A DNA stretch of 64,000 bases from Lentisphaeria bacterium (GTDB lineage: Bacteria; Verrucomicrobiota; Lentisphaeria; Victivallales; UBA1829). Under the pieces are notes generated by a model that was given only the letters and a program-made list of their open reading frames with translations, had not been told where the DNA came from and searched no databases. The position numbers and the translations under genes are program-made. Positions 55,326-62,897 of this stretch are shown piece after piece (positions within the stretch are counted from its first letter, which is position 1; each line of letters opens with the position of its first letter). The stretch spans positions 1 to 64,000 of the forward strand of contig JAFTIQ010000030.1 in assembly GCA_017456805.1 (NCBI GenBank), written 5' to 3'.

Positions 55326-56299
55326 CATCCCATGCGTTTCTGGAAGCTTTGGAGAATGTAAAGAAACGCGGAAACGGATTGATCCTGATTGCGGCACATT
55401 GCCGTCCGGACGGAGATTCCGTTTCCTCCGTTACTGCAACCGCTGCTGTTTTACGGGATGCAGGATACAACGCCCTCGGAATCCTTCCGGAACCTGTACC
55501 GGACAGCTGTCTTTCTTTCATTCCGGAAGATTTCATTGTCCGCAGCGCAGAAGGGCTGAACCCGGAATTGTTTATTATCGTTGACTGTTCCAATCCGGAA
55601 CGGATCGCTGCCGGCGGATTCCAGCCTGAATGCCCGGTTATCAATATTGACCATCATCCGGATAACTCCCAGAAAGCAGATCTTTCACTGGTACGCCCCG
55701 AATGTTGTGCTGCGGCAGAAGTGTTGTACCGCCTGTTTACCGATTGCGGTTTTGCGATCTCCAAAGAAAATGCAACGCTGCTTTTGCTGGGAATTCTGAC
55801 AGATTCCGGGTGTTTCCGGTTTGACAACACCACGCCGGAGACATTGGAAGCCGCTGCTGCATTGATCCGCCTGGGAGCAGACAGATACCGCATTGTGGTG
55901 GAAGCATTTCTGAACCGTGATGCAGGACTGGTCAGACTGGAAGCAGATTTGCTGAACAATTCGCTTTATACCGCGTTTGACGGCAAAGCCGCCTGGTTTG
56001 TCTTAACCCCGGAACTGATGCAGAAATACGGAGTGGAACTCCGGAACACGGAAACCCTGATCGATGCAGTCCGGAACATCCGCGGAGTGGAATTTGCCGC
56101 ATTGCTCCGGGAAGAACCGGGCGGATACAAGCTCTCCCTCCGGACAAAACATAAACCCTATTCTGCCGGAAGAGTCGCCCGCCGTTTGAATGGCGGCGGA
56201 CACGAAATGGCTGCCGGCGGGTTCATTTATGCCGAAACAGCTGAAGAAGCCGGCAAAATCCTTGCCGAACAGATACGAACGGAATTGGAAGCTATATGA
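55322..56299 (+). CDS. nrnA: Bifunctional oligoribonuclease/pAp phosphatase NrnA-like
   Basis: 325 aa. DHH family: AAHCRPDGDSVSS and NIDHHPDNSQ (DHH triad), GILTDSGCFRFDNTT, and a DHHA1 domain with GGGHEMAAGGFIYAET. Degrades nanoRNAs and may dephosphorylate pAp. ATGA overlaps with rbfA and truB on both sides, a conserved position for nrnA. Confidence 0.92.
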   Translation: MTSHAFLEALENVKKRGNGLILIAAHCRPDGDSVSSVTATAAVLRDAGYNALGILPEPVPDSCLSFIPEDFIVRSAEGLNPELFIIVDCSNPERIAAGGFQPECPVINIDHHPDNSQKADLSLVRPECCAAAEVLYRLFTDCGFAISKENATLLLLGILTDSGCFRFDNTTPETLEAAAALIRLGADRYRIVVEAFLNRDAGLVRLEADLLNNSLYTAFDGKAAWFVLTPELMQKYGVELRNTETLIDAVRNIRGVEFAALLREEPGGYKLSLRTKHKPYSAGRVARRLNGGGHEMAAGGFIYAETAEEAGKILAEQIRTELEAI

Positions 56300-57057
56300 G
56301 AAACAATCCAAGAAAACACAGATTGCCCCCCTTTGAAAAAAGCGGGATCATTTTGGTCAATAAACCCGCCGACTGGACAAGTCACGATGTAGTATCGTTT
56401 ATCCGCGCACGTTTTAACGTTCCGAAGGCCGGACACTGCGGAACCCTTGACCCCGCAGCAACAGGACTCCTGGTCGTCGTGATCGGAAAGTTCACCAAAC
56501 TGAGCCAGAAATTCAGCGGGGAAGACAAAACCTACGAAGGAACCATTCTTCTGGGAACCGTCACCGATTCTCAGGATCTGGATGGAGAGATCCTTCAGCA
56601 GAATGACTGGTCCGCGATCACTCCGGAACGGTTGGAAGAAGGATTCATGAACTTCCTCGGCGATATTGAACAGGTCCCTCCCATGGTCTCTGCTGTGAAG
56701 AAGGATGGAAAACGCCTTTATGCTCTTGCCCGGGAAGGGATCGAAGTGGAACGGGAAGCAAAGCCGGTGACCATTGAATCCATCAAACTGACCCGCGTGG
56801 AGCTCCCTTATGCGGATTTCGTCGTAAAATGTTCCAAGGGAACCTATATCAGAACCCTCTGTTCCGATGTGGGCGAACTGCTCGGCTGCGGAGCTTGTCT
56901 CAGCCGTCTGAACAGAATTCAGAGCGGAGAATTTGAACTCACAGAAGCCGTCACCATTGATGAAATGAAAACCTGGGATCAGGCACAGCTTGCGGAATAT
57001 GTGGATCATTACCTCCATTCCAGAATTCAGAAAATGCAGAAATTCTCAGATTTTTAA
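56296..57057 (+). CDS. truB: tRNA pseudouridine-55 synthase
   Basis: 253 aa. Shows GIILVNKPADWTSHDVVSF, GHCGTLDPAATGLLVVVIG with the catalytic Asp, YEGTILLGTVTDSQDLDG and PPMVSAVKKDGKRLYALAREG. The C-terminal PUA domain is short. Last gene of the overlapping nusA group; 24 nt before the His/Cys-repeat gene. Confidence 0.96.
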   Translation: MRNNPRKHRLPPFEKSGIILVNKPADWTSHDVVSFIRARFNVPKAGHCGTLDPAATGLLVVVIGKFTKLSQKFSGEDKTYEGTILLGTVTDSQDLDGEILQQNDWSAITPERLEEGFMNFLGDIEQVPPMVSAVKKDGKRLYALAREGIEVEREAKPVTIESIKLTRVELPYADFVVKCSKGTYIRTLCSDVGELLGCGACLSRLNRIQSGEFELTEAVTIDEMKTWDQAQLAEYVDHYLHSRIQKMQKFSDF

Positions 57058-57081
57058 CACAATTTTTCAACCGGAGAAAAT

Positions 57082-58722
57082 ATGTTATCCTTTCAGCAGA
57101 TTGAACAGACAGCCAATGAATTCCTGAAAAATTTCATCGGAGAACGTTTCGATTTTTCCGAAGCCGCTGAGTTCCTTTTTGAGAAATTTCCCGCCAAAGA
57201 CGGCGAAGAAAAAGATATGACAGAAAAGAAACTCCGGAACGTGCTTGACTGCGCAGATGATGGTCTCGCCAGAGCATTTTACGGCGATACGTTCTATGTT
57301 CTCGACCGGTATTTGAAAGGGCTGGTCTTCCGCTGCAAACCACGTCCGTTCGAAATCGAAGAAGGAATCCTCGTGCCCGGTGCAAGATTTGAACCGTTCC
57401 ATTCTCCGGAACTTTTCGTGGACGATCTGGAAATCGCTTCCTCCTGCGGAAAAATCACAACAAAGGAATATGTGGCTTCCTATGAAAAAGTGGAAGATCT
57501 TTATTATCTTCTGGGACCCGGCGGAACCATTGACATGTTCTATGCGGAAAAACAGGATAACACCGATGCAATCATGGCGGCAGGCGGGCTGAGAGGTTCT
57601 CTGCGGCTCAGTCAGACCGTTTTCGATTTCTCCCAATTCTACAAGGAACACAACGTCCGCAACGGTGACGTCCTCAAGTTCACCCTGGATTCCTATATGA
57701 ACGGAACTCTTCGTGTGGAATATGAGCCCCGTCCCGATGCTCCCACCGCTAAGGAAACTCAGGAATGGATCCGGAAATTTGAAAAATTCCTGGGAAAAGT
57801 CTGCAAGGATTATAAAGATTCTTTCGATATCCCTGTCCAGATCCTTTATGCTTACATTTACGCAGAAGAGGAAGGCGCGGATCTGCGGAAAATGCGCGGT
57901 CCCGCAATCGATGCCTATCACACCCTGATGCAGAATGTGGAATTCCGCCGGGAAGGGGTCGATTGGGTCCTTACCTCCTCCGATAATGATGACGACAGCG
58001 ATATCTTTACCATGCCGGATCAGCAGGAAAAAGAAGAACCCTGCAAGTGCGGACATGATCACGGAGAACATGAATGTAAATGCGGACATGATCACGGAGA
58101 ACATGAATGTACGTGCGGGCATGATCACGGAGAACATGAATGTAAGTGCGGGCATGATCACGGAGAACATGAATGTAAGTGCGGGCATGATCACGGTGAA
58201 GAAGTTCCCGGAGATATCACACCGGATCAGTTTACCATTTCCGCCGGTTCTCTGGAATCCATGGATGCGATCTGCAAGGAATTGAATGCAGATTTCCGGG
58301 AAGCGGAGTATCGTGCTTCTGTATTTGATGCGATTGCTTCCGGGATGGAGAGTTTTGAAGAATTCCAGCGTGTCTGGGAAGGTTATTTTGATCTGAAATT
58401 CCAGGATGAAGCTCAGAAGGTCGTTTATCTGAACTTTGCAGAAGATATCTGGGAGTATGTGACAGAGATCTATGCTCACAATGTTGATGCGATGAAAGCA
58501 CCTTTGCGGCAGCGGCTTCTGGAAATCAACGCCCGTTGTGCGGAAGCACAGAAGGATCATTCTTCCGACAAGAAATCTGCCCGGAAACTGGCGGAACTGC
58601 GTCAGGATATCCGCACCACGCTTGCGCTTCTTTCTTCCGATGCGGAACTGGAAGAAACAGCCATTGAGGATCTTGATCTCCGGATCGGGGATATTGAAGA
58701 TTCTCTGGATGATTATCTGTAA
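57082..58722 (+). CDS. Unknown protein with five CxCGHDHGEHE repeats
   Basis: 546 aa, no signal peptide. N-terminal region (~1-310) is mixed alpha/beta with acidic patches and reads like a DUF of unknown role; then five tandem 11-residue units of the form CKCGHDHGEHE (~321-375; unit 3 has Thr, CTCG), and a mainly helical C-terminal domain (~390-546) rich in Glu/Asp. Each unit offers two Cys, three His and several acidic residues, so metal binding (Zn, Ni or Cu) is very likely. Next to it is FmdB with a Cys/His tail. I recognise no family for the whole protein. Signal of a metal buffer or chaperone is inference. Confidence 0.65.
   Translation: MLSFQQIEQTANEFLKNFIGERFDFSEAAEFLFEKFPAKDGEEKDMTEKKLRNVLDCADDGLARAFYGDTFYVLDRYLKGLVFRCKPRPFEIEEGILVPGARFEPFHSPELFVDDLEIASSCGKITTKEYVASYEKVEDLYYLLGPGGTIDMFYAEKQDNTDAIMAAGGLRGSLRLSQTVFDFSQFYKEHNVRNGDVLKFTLDSYMNGTLRVEYEPRPDAPTAKETQEWIRKFEKFLGKVCKDYKDSFDIPVQILYAYIYAEEEGADLRKMRGPAIDAYHTLMQNVEFRREGVDWVLTSSDNDDDSDIFTMPDQQEKEEPCKCGHDHGEHECKCGHDHGEHECTCGHDHGEHECKCGHDHGEHECKCGHDHGEEVPGDITPDQFTISAGSLESMDAICKELNADFREAEYRASVFDAIASGMESFEEFQRVWEGYFDLKFQDEAQKVVYLNFAEDIWEYVTEIYAHNVDAMKAPLRQRLLEINARCAEAQKDHSSDKKSARKLAELRQDIRTTLALLSSDAELEETAIEDLDLRIGDIEDSLDDYL
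58042..58206 (+). repeat. 33-bp in-frame tandem repeat encoding CKCGHDHGEHE
   Basis: Five units of 33 bp (58042-58074, 58075-58107, 58108-58140, 58141-58173, 58174-58206); the last diverges after GGTGAAG. Few third-base differences between units point to recent expansion. It is a coding microduplication, not a CRISPR array, as there are no unique spacers. Confidence 0.9.
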
Positions 58723-58739
58723 GAAAAGGAGAAAAATTC

Positions 58740-58973
58740 ATGCCTATTTTTGAATATCGCTGTGAAAAGTGCGGGGAGGAGTTTGAACGGCTCGTCCCCA
58801 GATCGGATACTGAAGTTCATTGCGAAAAATGCGGAAGCGGGGAAGTGAAAAAGAAACTTTCCGCCTTTTCCGCTTCGGTTCGCAGTTCAGAAAGCTGTCC
58901 GGCTATGGGAAAATGTCCTTCCGCTTCCGGAGGATGCGCCCACGGCGGGGGATGCTGTTGCGGTGGTCACTGA
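58740..58973 (+). CDS. FmdB-family zinc-ribbon protein with Cys/His/Gly tail
   Basis: 77 aa. FmdB-type ribbon: MPIFEYRCEKCGEEFERLV then VHCEKCGSGEVKKKL, giving the CxxC-CxxC zinc site. The tail CPAMGKCPSASGGCAHGGGCCCGGH is split only for description; it adds many Cys and two His and may take up a second metal. AAGGAG 8 nt before ATG. Its stop overlaps the rsmA ATG by one base (TGATG). Confidence 0.9.
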   Translation: MPIFEYRCEKCGEEFERLVPRSDTEVHCEKCGSGEVKKKLSAFSASVRSSESCPAMGKCPSASGGCAHGGGCCCGGH

Positions 58974-59797
58974 TGAAAAACGCTGAAATGAATCAAATTC
59001 TGACGGCTGCCGGAGTTCGTCCAAACCGGAAACTCGGGCAGAACTTTCTCATCGATGCAAACTTTCTGGATTGGATCGTCCGGGAATCCGGTGCGGTCCC
59101 CGGTGCCAATATCCTGGAAGTCGGGCCCGGTTTCGGCGCATTGACCGAACGGATGCTCGCAGAAGGTGCAACCGTAACAGCGGTGGAATTCGATCACCGG
59201 ATCGCTGAATGGCTCCGACAGAATCTCTGTCCCAAAGGTTTGACCCTCATCGAAGGGGATGCCTGCAAGGTGAAACTGGATGAAATCTACTCCGGAACCG
59301 ACTATAAAATGGTTTCCAATCTGCCCTATTCTGCCGGAACGGTTGTGGTGGCAAATCTGCTGGACAGCCCGAATCCCCCGGAAGAAATGGTGATCATGCT
59401 TCAGAAAGAGGTGGCTCTGCGTTTGGCGGCAGAACCGGGAACCCATGATTACGGAGCATTATCTGTGCGGGTGCAGGTGCTCTATGAAGCCACTCCCTTG
59501 CGGATCGCTCCGCCGGAAATGTTCCATCCGCGCCCGGAAGTGGATTCCTGCGTCATCCGGCTGAAACGGCTGCCGGATGCGCCTTCCGCAGCATACCGGA
59601 AAAAACTTTCTCAAGTGGTCCGTCTCGCCTTCGGACAGCGCCGGAAAAAGATGATCAAGCAGTTGACCGGACTGTTCGGAAAAGAGAAGATCGCTGAGAT
59701 TTATGAAACCGTTGGCTTGAAGGAAGATATCCGCGCAGAACGGGTGACAGTCGCTCAGTTCCGTCATCTGACAGATCTCCTGATGGCAGAACATTAA
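58973..59797 (+). CDS. rsmA: 16S rRNA dimethyladenosine transferase
   Basis: 274 aa from ATG 58973. Dimethylates two adjacent adenines in helix 45 of 16S rRNA. Motifs: RKLGQNFLID, ILEVGPGFGALT (SAM loop), VEFDHRIAEWL and VSNLPYSAGT (catalytic NLPY). An internal ATG at 58988 (MNQILTAAG) is an alternative start. The longer upstream frame overlaps fmdB and is rejected. Confidence 0.94.
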   Translation: MKNAEMNQILTAAGVRPNRKLGQNFLIDANFLDWIVRESGAVPGANILEVGPGFGALTERMLAEGATVTAVEFDHRIAEWLRQNLCPKGLTLIEGDACKVKLDEIYSGTDYKMVSNLPYSAGTVVVANLLDSPNPPEEMVIMLQKEVALRLAAEPGTHDYGALSVRVQVLYEATPLRIAPPEMFHPRPEVDSCVIRLKRLPDAPSAAYRKKLSQVVRLAFGQRRKKMIKQLTGLFGKEKIAEIYETVGLKEDIRAERVTVAQFRHLTDLLMAEH

Positions 59798-59829
59798 GCC
59801 TTTTCTTTTTCCTCCGGGGAAAACAGCAC

Positions 59830-59857
59830 TTGTATTTTCCGGGAGCTATGATATCTT
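59830..59857 (+). promoter_or_regulatory. Possible promoter of the lipoprotein hydrolase gene
   Basis: TTGTAT (59830-59835), 16-bp spacer, TATCTT (59852-59857); weak -10. Confidence 0.35.
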
Positions 59858-59892
59858 AACCGAAAACAATAAAAAATAAGGTTTTGGGTATC

Positions 59893-60909
59893 ATGATGAA
59901 AAAATGTTTGGTTCTGGCTGGACTGCTCTGTGTCATTTATGCGTTTATCGGATGCAACTCTGTGAAAACACCGACGGAAGTCATATTTATCCCCGGCTGG
60001 TTCACTGAGATGGAAGATCCTGTTTATGAAACAAAATTGAGAGCGATCTATCCGAACAGCAAAATCACGATTCTGAAATGGAAATCCGATGAATTCAATT
60101 GGGGGAAAGCAGTTTCCAATGCGGATGAATTTTCCCCGGAAGTTGTAAAATATATCTCCGGCAAACCTGCCCGGGAAAGAAAAAGTATCGTCCTTGCCGG
60201 ACACTCTCTCGGTGCGCGGATCGTGATCAATACTGCCAAGGAGCTTGCAAAAAATAAATTGAAGATCCAACAATTTATTCTGCTGGGAGCTGCGGTGGAT
60301 TACAATGTTGATCTCTCAGCCCTCGATGCGGCAGCCTCTGAAAAAAATATCAGTATTTTCTCCCGGAACGACAGCATTTTGAAGTATCTGTATGGCTATT
60401 ACCATCGGACTCCGGCTCTCGGTTTTTGCGGATTGGAAGAATCGCCGGAATATCTTCTGCAATACCGGTTCACCACCAGTGAACCGGTCATCTCCAATAC
60501 GGATTGGAAAACCGCCCTGCTGGAAACCATCAATCACATGTGCGAAATTTATCTTGATGAACTCAACCAGGCCGTGCATGGAAAGCAAAAACCGTTTCAA
60601 TCCGAATATGATTATTCTCAGGTGGTGATTGAAGAATCAAAGATCCCCTTACCGGAAAATTTTGTATTCACTCCGCTTCTGAAGGTGGATATTCTTGAAT
60701 CTTACGGAGATTGGGCGCTGTGCAAGATAACATTATCCTATACTCATACCAACAAAGAAGGGGAGAAAAAGGAATACAAAAAAAGCATATATTTCATTCT
60801 TGACCACTTGGGACGGATCCGGAAATGGAATCTGCTCCGGTTCATGCTTGAATCTGAGTGGAGCAGGATCAAATCTCAAATCAGAAGAAAAAATGTTTCT
60901 GATGATTGA
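59893..60909 (+). CDS. Lipoprotein with alpha/beta-hydrolase domain
   Basis: 338 aa from ATG 59893 (ATG 59896 is possible). Lipoprotein signal MMKKCLVLAGLLCVIYAFIGC with lipobox AFIGC. Residues ~30-190: VIFIPGWFTEM (oxyanion region), VLAGHSLGARIVIN with nucleophile Ser in GHSLG, and KIQQFILLGAAVD. The C-terminal ~130 residues are an extra beta-rich domain without a known name. Likely lipase, esterase or a chaperone-like hydrolase. The catalytic acid and His are not obvious. Single gene. Confidence 0.7.
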   Translation: MMKKCLVLAGLLCVIYAFIGCNSVKTPTEVIFIPGWFTEMEDPVYETKLRAIYPNSKITILKWKSDEFNWGKAVSNADEFSPEVVKYISGKPARERKSIVLAGHSLGARIVINTAKELAKNKLKIQQFILLGAAVDYNVDLSALDAAASEKNISIFSRNDSILKYLYGYYHRTPALGFCGLEESPEYLLQYRFTTSEPVISNTDWKTALLETINHMCEIYLDELNQAVHGKQKPFQSEYDYSQVVIEESKIPLPENFVFTPLLKVDILESYGDWALCKITLSYTHTNKEGEKKEYKKSIYFILDHLGRIRKWNLLRFMLESEWSRIKSQIRRKNVSDD

Positions 60910-60942
60910 GTCGGTTCCCAAAATAAATTTTCAACATTCCGC

Positions 60943-60972
60943 TTGAAAAATCTGAAAACCGTGTTCTATTAT
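60943..60972 (+). promoter_or_regulatory. Possible promoter of the Sel1-repeat gene at 61129
   Basis: TTGAAA (60943-60948), 18-bp spacer, TATTAT (60967-60972). Leader of ~150 nt contains two hairpins (60985-61012 and 61050-61082). Confidence 0.4.
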
Positions 60973-61049
60973 AACATCGACTGACGGGAGGGCATCTCAA
61001 GCCGCTCCCGCCGTTCAAAAAACAGTTTATATTTCGCGTAAGGAGAAAT

Positions 61050-61082
61050 CTGCAGGGATTTTTTGTCTCAAAAATCCGGCAG
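61050..61082 (+). promoter_or_regulatory. Strong hairpin in the leader of the Sel1-repeat gene
   Basis: GGATTTTT (61056-61063) pairs with AAAAATCC (61070-61077), and CTGC (61050-61053) with GCAG (61079-61082). An AAGGAG at 61040 lies just before it. Could be a regulatory leader; it matches no riboswitch that I recognise. Confidence 0.4.
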
Positions 61083-61128
61083 ACGATGGGAAAACCAACA
61101 AAAAACTCTTTACGGAAAGGACTGTTTT

Positions 61129-61953
61129 ATGAATCCCTCACAACTTCAAAACAATTGCGCTTTCATAAGCGGCTGCTACCTCTGGGAAGAAACGCGCAAA
61201 CCGGAAGCTGCCGCAGAACTTTTTCAACAAGCTGTCAGAGAAGGCTGTGTGGAAGCCTGTTACGCCCTTGGTGTCATGTACCTGGAAGGTGTGCATTTCT
61301 GTTTCGATGAAAAAAAGGCGGAAAAATATCTTCTGATGGCTGCGGAAAAAGGCTTTGCTCCGGCACAAAGAGATCTGGGATATATCTACTGGAACGGTCT
61401 TTTTGATACGATGGAATTGAACCATGCAAAGGCGGAAAAATGGTTTTCTGAAGCGTTGAAAAAACAGGAACCGGGAACCATGGCTTTATGCCACTATTAC
61501 GGGATCCTCGGATATCAGAAATCCCCATGGCAAGTCCTTAAAATCCTGCATGATTATTCCCCGGTCAATTTTGTGGATTCGCTTCAGATGAACACGATAT
61601 ACTACACGATTGCAGGTGAATTGGGATATTACGAAGAAAGTGACCGAGCGCGCGAGGCTCACAGTACTTGCGATATTTACGGCTTTTGTTCTGCCATGAT
61701 TTATATGCATGATCGCGGTGGAGAAATTTTCTATAAAGCAGTCATCCAAAAAAATCCGCAAGCTCTTTACTTATATGCGGGAAGTGTTTATCGAACGGAA
61801 GATGCGGTTATGTTATACATGGAAGCGGCCCGTCTTGGTCATCGGAAAGCGATTGACAAAATAAACAACTTCTGGAAATGTGTTGCATTGAAAGCCAAAG
61901 AATTTACCCCGCCGGAAGTTCGCCTGCACCCGTCTCAGCGCCGTTATTACTGA
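61129..61953 (+). CDS. Sel1-repeat (tetratricopeptide-like) protein
   Basis: 274 aa from ATG 61129 (GGAAAGGA 7-8 nt upstream). No signal peptide. Two or three Sel1 units in the N-terminal half: FQQAVREGCVEACYALGVMYLEG, in part, and then KYLLMAAEKGFAPAQRDLGYIYWNG in part. The second half is helical and diverged, with AVMLYMEAARLGHRKAID near the end. Sel1 repeats mediate protein-protein contact. A second Sel1 protein with a signal peptide is at 62378-62839. Confidence 0.8.
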   Translation: MNPSQLQNNCAFISGCYLWEETRKPEAAAELFQQAVREGCVEACYALGVMYLEGVHFCFDEKKAEKYLLMAAEKGFAPAQRDLGYIYWNGLFDTMELNHAKAEKWFSEALKKQEPGTMALCHYYGILGYQKSPWQVLKILHDYSPVNFVDSLQMNTIYYTIAGELGYYEESDRAREAHSTCDIYGFCSAMIYMHDRGGEIFYKAVIQKNPQALYLYAGSVYRTEDAVMLYMEAARLGHRKAIDKINNFWKCVALKAKEFTPPEVRLHPSQRRYY

Positions 61954-62014
61954 GGATGCAAGAAACTTTTTTGACCGCAGCTTGAAATTTCTTTTATCTG
62001 TGATATGTTAAGAA

Positions 62015-62038
62015 AGGTTTCCCAAAAAAGGGAAACCT
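62015..62038 (+). terminator. Terminator-like hairpin after the Sel1-repeat gene
   Basis: Perfect 9-bp stem AGGTTTCCC / GGGAAACCT with an A6 loop. The plus strand lacks a T-run; the minus strand continues TTCTTAAC. A second small hairpin GGGGAT / ATCCCC follows at 62059-62076. Confidence 0.4.
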
Positions 62039-62092
62039 ATTGCTCATTTACATCTGCCGGGGATGAAATAATCCCCTGATATTTCAGCAAAA

Positions 62093-62237
62093 ACGTTGCA
62101 AACCCGCCAGTTTATAAGTTGTTGTCTTGAAATATGTTGAGATTGATTCGGCAGACCCATTGTGTCGATACGATGGAGTCTTAGTGCCGAACGTTTTCAT
62201 GTATTTTCAAGACGGCTCTTGGCGGGGCCTGCAACGT
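62093..62237 (+). ncRNA. Candidate structured RNA (rod-like, 6S-RNA-like layout)
   Basis: Five nested stems in a row: ACGTTGC 62093-62099 with GCAACGT 62231-62237; CCCGCC 62103-62108 with GGCGGG 62221-62226; GTCTTGAAA 62124-62132 with TTTCAAGAC 62205-62213; TTCGGCA 62147-62153 with TGCCGAA 62185-62191; CCATTGT 62157-62163 with ACGATGG 62170-62176. The largest bubble (about 14 by 13 nt) separates stems 3 and 4, as in the central bubble of 6S RNA, though the whole is shorter than usual 6S RNA. No open frame covers it. A terminator follows at 62289. The plus orientation is chosen from that terminator. Identity as 6S is only a possibility. Confidence 0.55.
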
Positions 62238-62288
62238 GATATTTGAAGGCGTTCGGCTTTTATATTTTAAAGCGAATTCCTGATAATT

Positions 62289-62313
62289 TTACATTTCGGA
62301 TGTAAGATTTTTT
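62289..62313 (+). terminator. Terminator downstream of the candidate RNA
   Basis: TTACAT (62289-62294) pairs with ATGTAA (62300-62305), loop TTCGG, then GATTTTTT. Region 61954-62377 otherwise has no gene. Confidence 0.5.
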
Positions 62314-62377
62314 GATGAGATATGCAGTAAGTAAATGGTAAGATGGATTTTTAACAAAAATAACGAAAGGAAAAATT

Positions 62378-62839
62378 ATGTTACTCCCCGGTAAACGAAA
62401 AATCTTCTTAGCATTAACTCTTCTTTTTATCAGTTCCTTTGCATTTGCTGGGTGGGTAACAAATCTATCTAGACAACTCCGCCAGCGTAACCGCCCTACT
62501 CCTGTAAAATCTAGACCTATTCGACCTGATTATAACCCATATGCATATAAACCCCTAACACATAATCTGGTCAAGCAACAGCAGCAGCTGCAGCGACAGC
62601 GGGAACGTGAACAGCGGGAACGTGAACAGCGGGAACGGGAACAGAGAGAGAATTTTCAAACTCTTTATCGTAAAGCGGAGCAAGGCGATTCCTCGGCACA
62701 ATATGAACTTGCTTTGTGTTTTTTACATGGGACTGGTGTCGCTAAAGATGAAAGAGTTGCGGAGGCATGGTTATGGAAAGCAGCTGCAAAAGGAAATAAA
62801 GCAGCTGTTGATCTTTTGAAATCAAAAGGCTGGTGGTGA
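62378..62839 (+). CDS. Exported Sel1-repeat protein with Gln/Arg/Glu coiled segment
   Basis: 153 aa, GAAAGG 8 nt before ATG. Signal peptide ~1-24 (IFLALTLLFISSFAFAG). Residues ~67-90 are Gln/Arg/Glu repeats (QQQLQRQREREQ and so on), coded by 15-bp tandem repeats (62597-62641). Residues ~95-150 form one Sel1 unit: AEQGDSSAQYELALCFLHGTGV, in part, and AEAWLWKAAAKGNKAAVDLL. Probably an envelope adaptor. AT-richer than the genes left of 60 kb. Confidence 0.75.
   Translation: MLLPGKRKIFLALTLLFISSFAFAGWVTNLSRQLRQRNRPTPVKSRPIRPDYNPYAYKPLTHNLVKQQQQLQRQREREQREREQREREQRENFQTLYRKAEQGDSSAQYELALCFLHGTGVAKDERVAEAWLWKAAAKGNKAAVDLLKSKGWW
62597..62641 (+). repeat. 15-bp coding tandem repeat (three units)
   Basis: CAGCGGGAACGTGAA at 62597-62611 and 62612-62626, then CAGCGGGAACGGGAA at 62627-62641; encodes QREREQRERE. 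Confidence 0.85.
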
Positions 62840-62897
62840 GACTCTCTCTTTTTACACCAAAAATCATTGCTTTAATAATAAACACTGGAGACAAAAA

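Noticed and set aside
58042..58206. Regular 33-bp repeats, considered as a CRISPR array
   Set aside because: No unique spacers; the repeats are contiguous, in frame and encode a metal-binding tract.
61020..61128. Cyclic-di-GMP or other known riboswitch before the Sel1-repeat gene
   Set aside because: A hairpin is present but none of the conserved loop sequences of known classes could be seen.
62093..62260. tmRNA considered for the structured RNA region
   Set aside because: No tag-peptide open frame ending in AA, no tRNA-like acceptor or T-arm, no CCA end.
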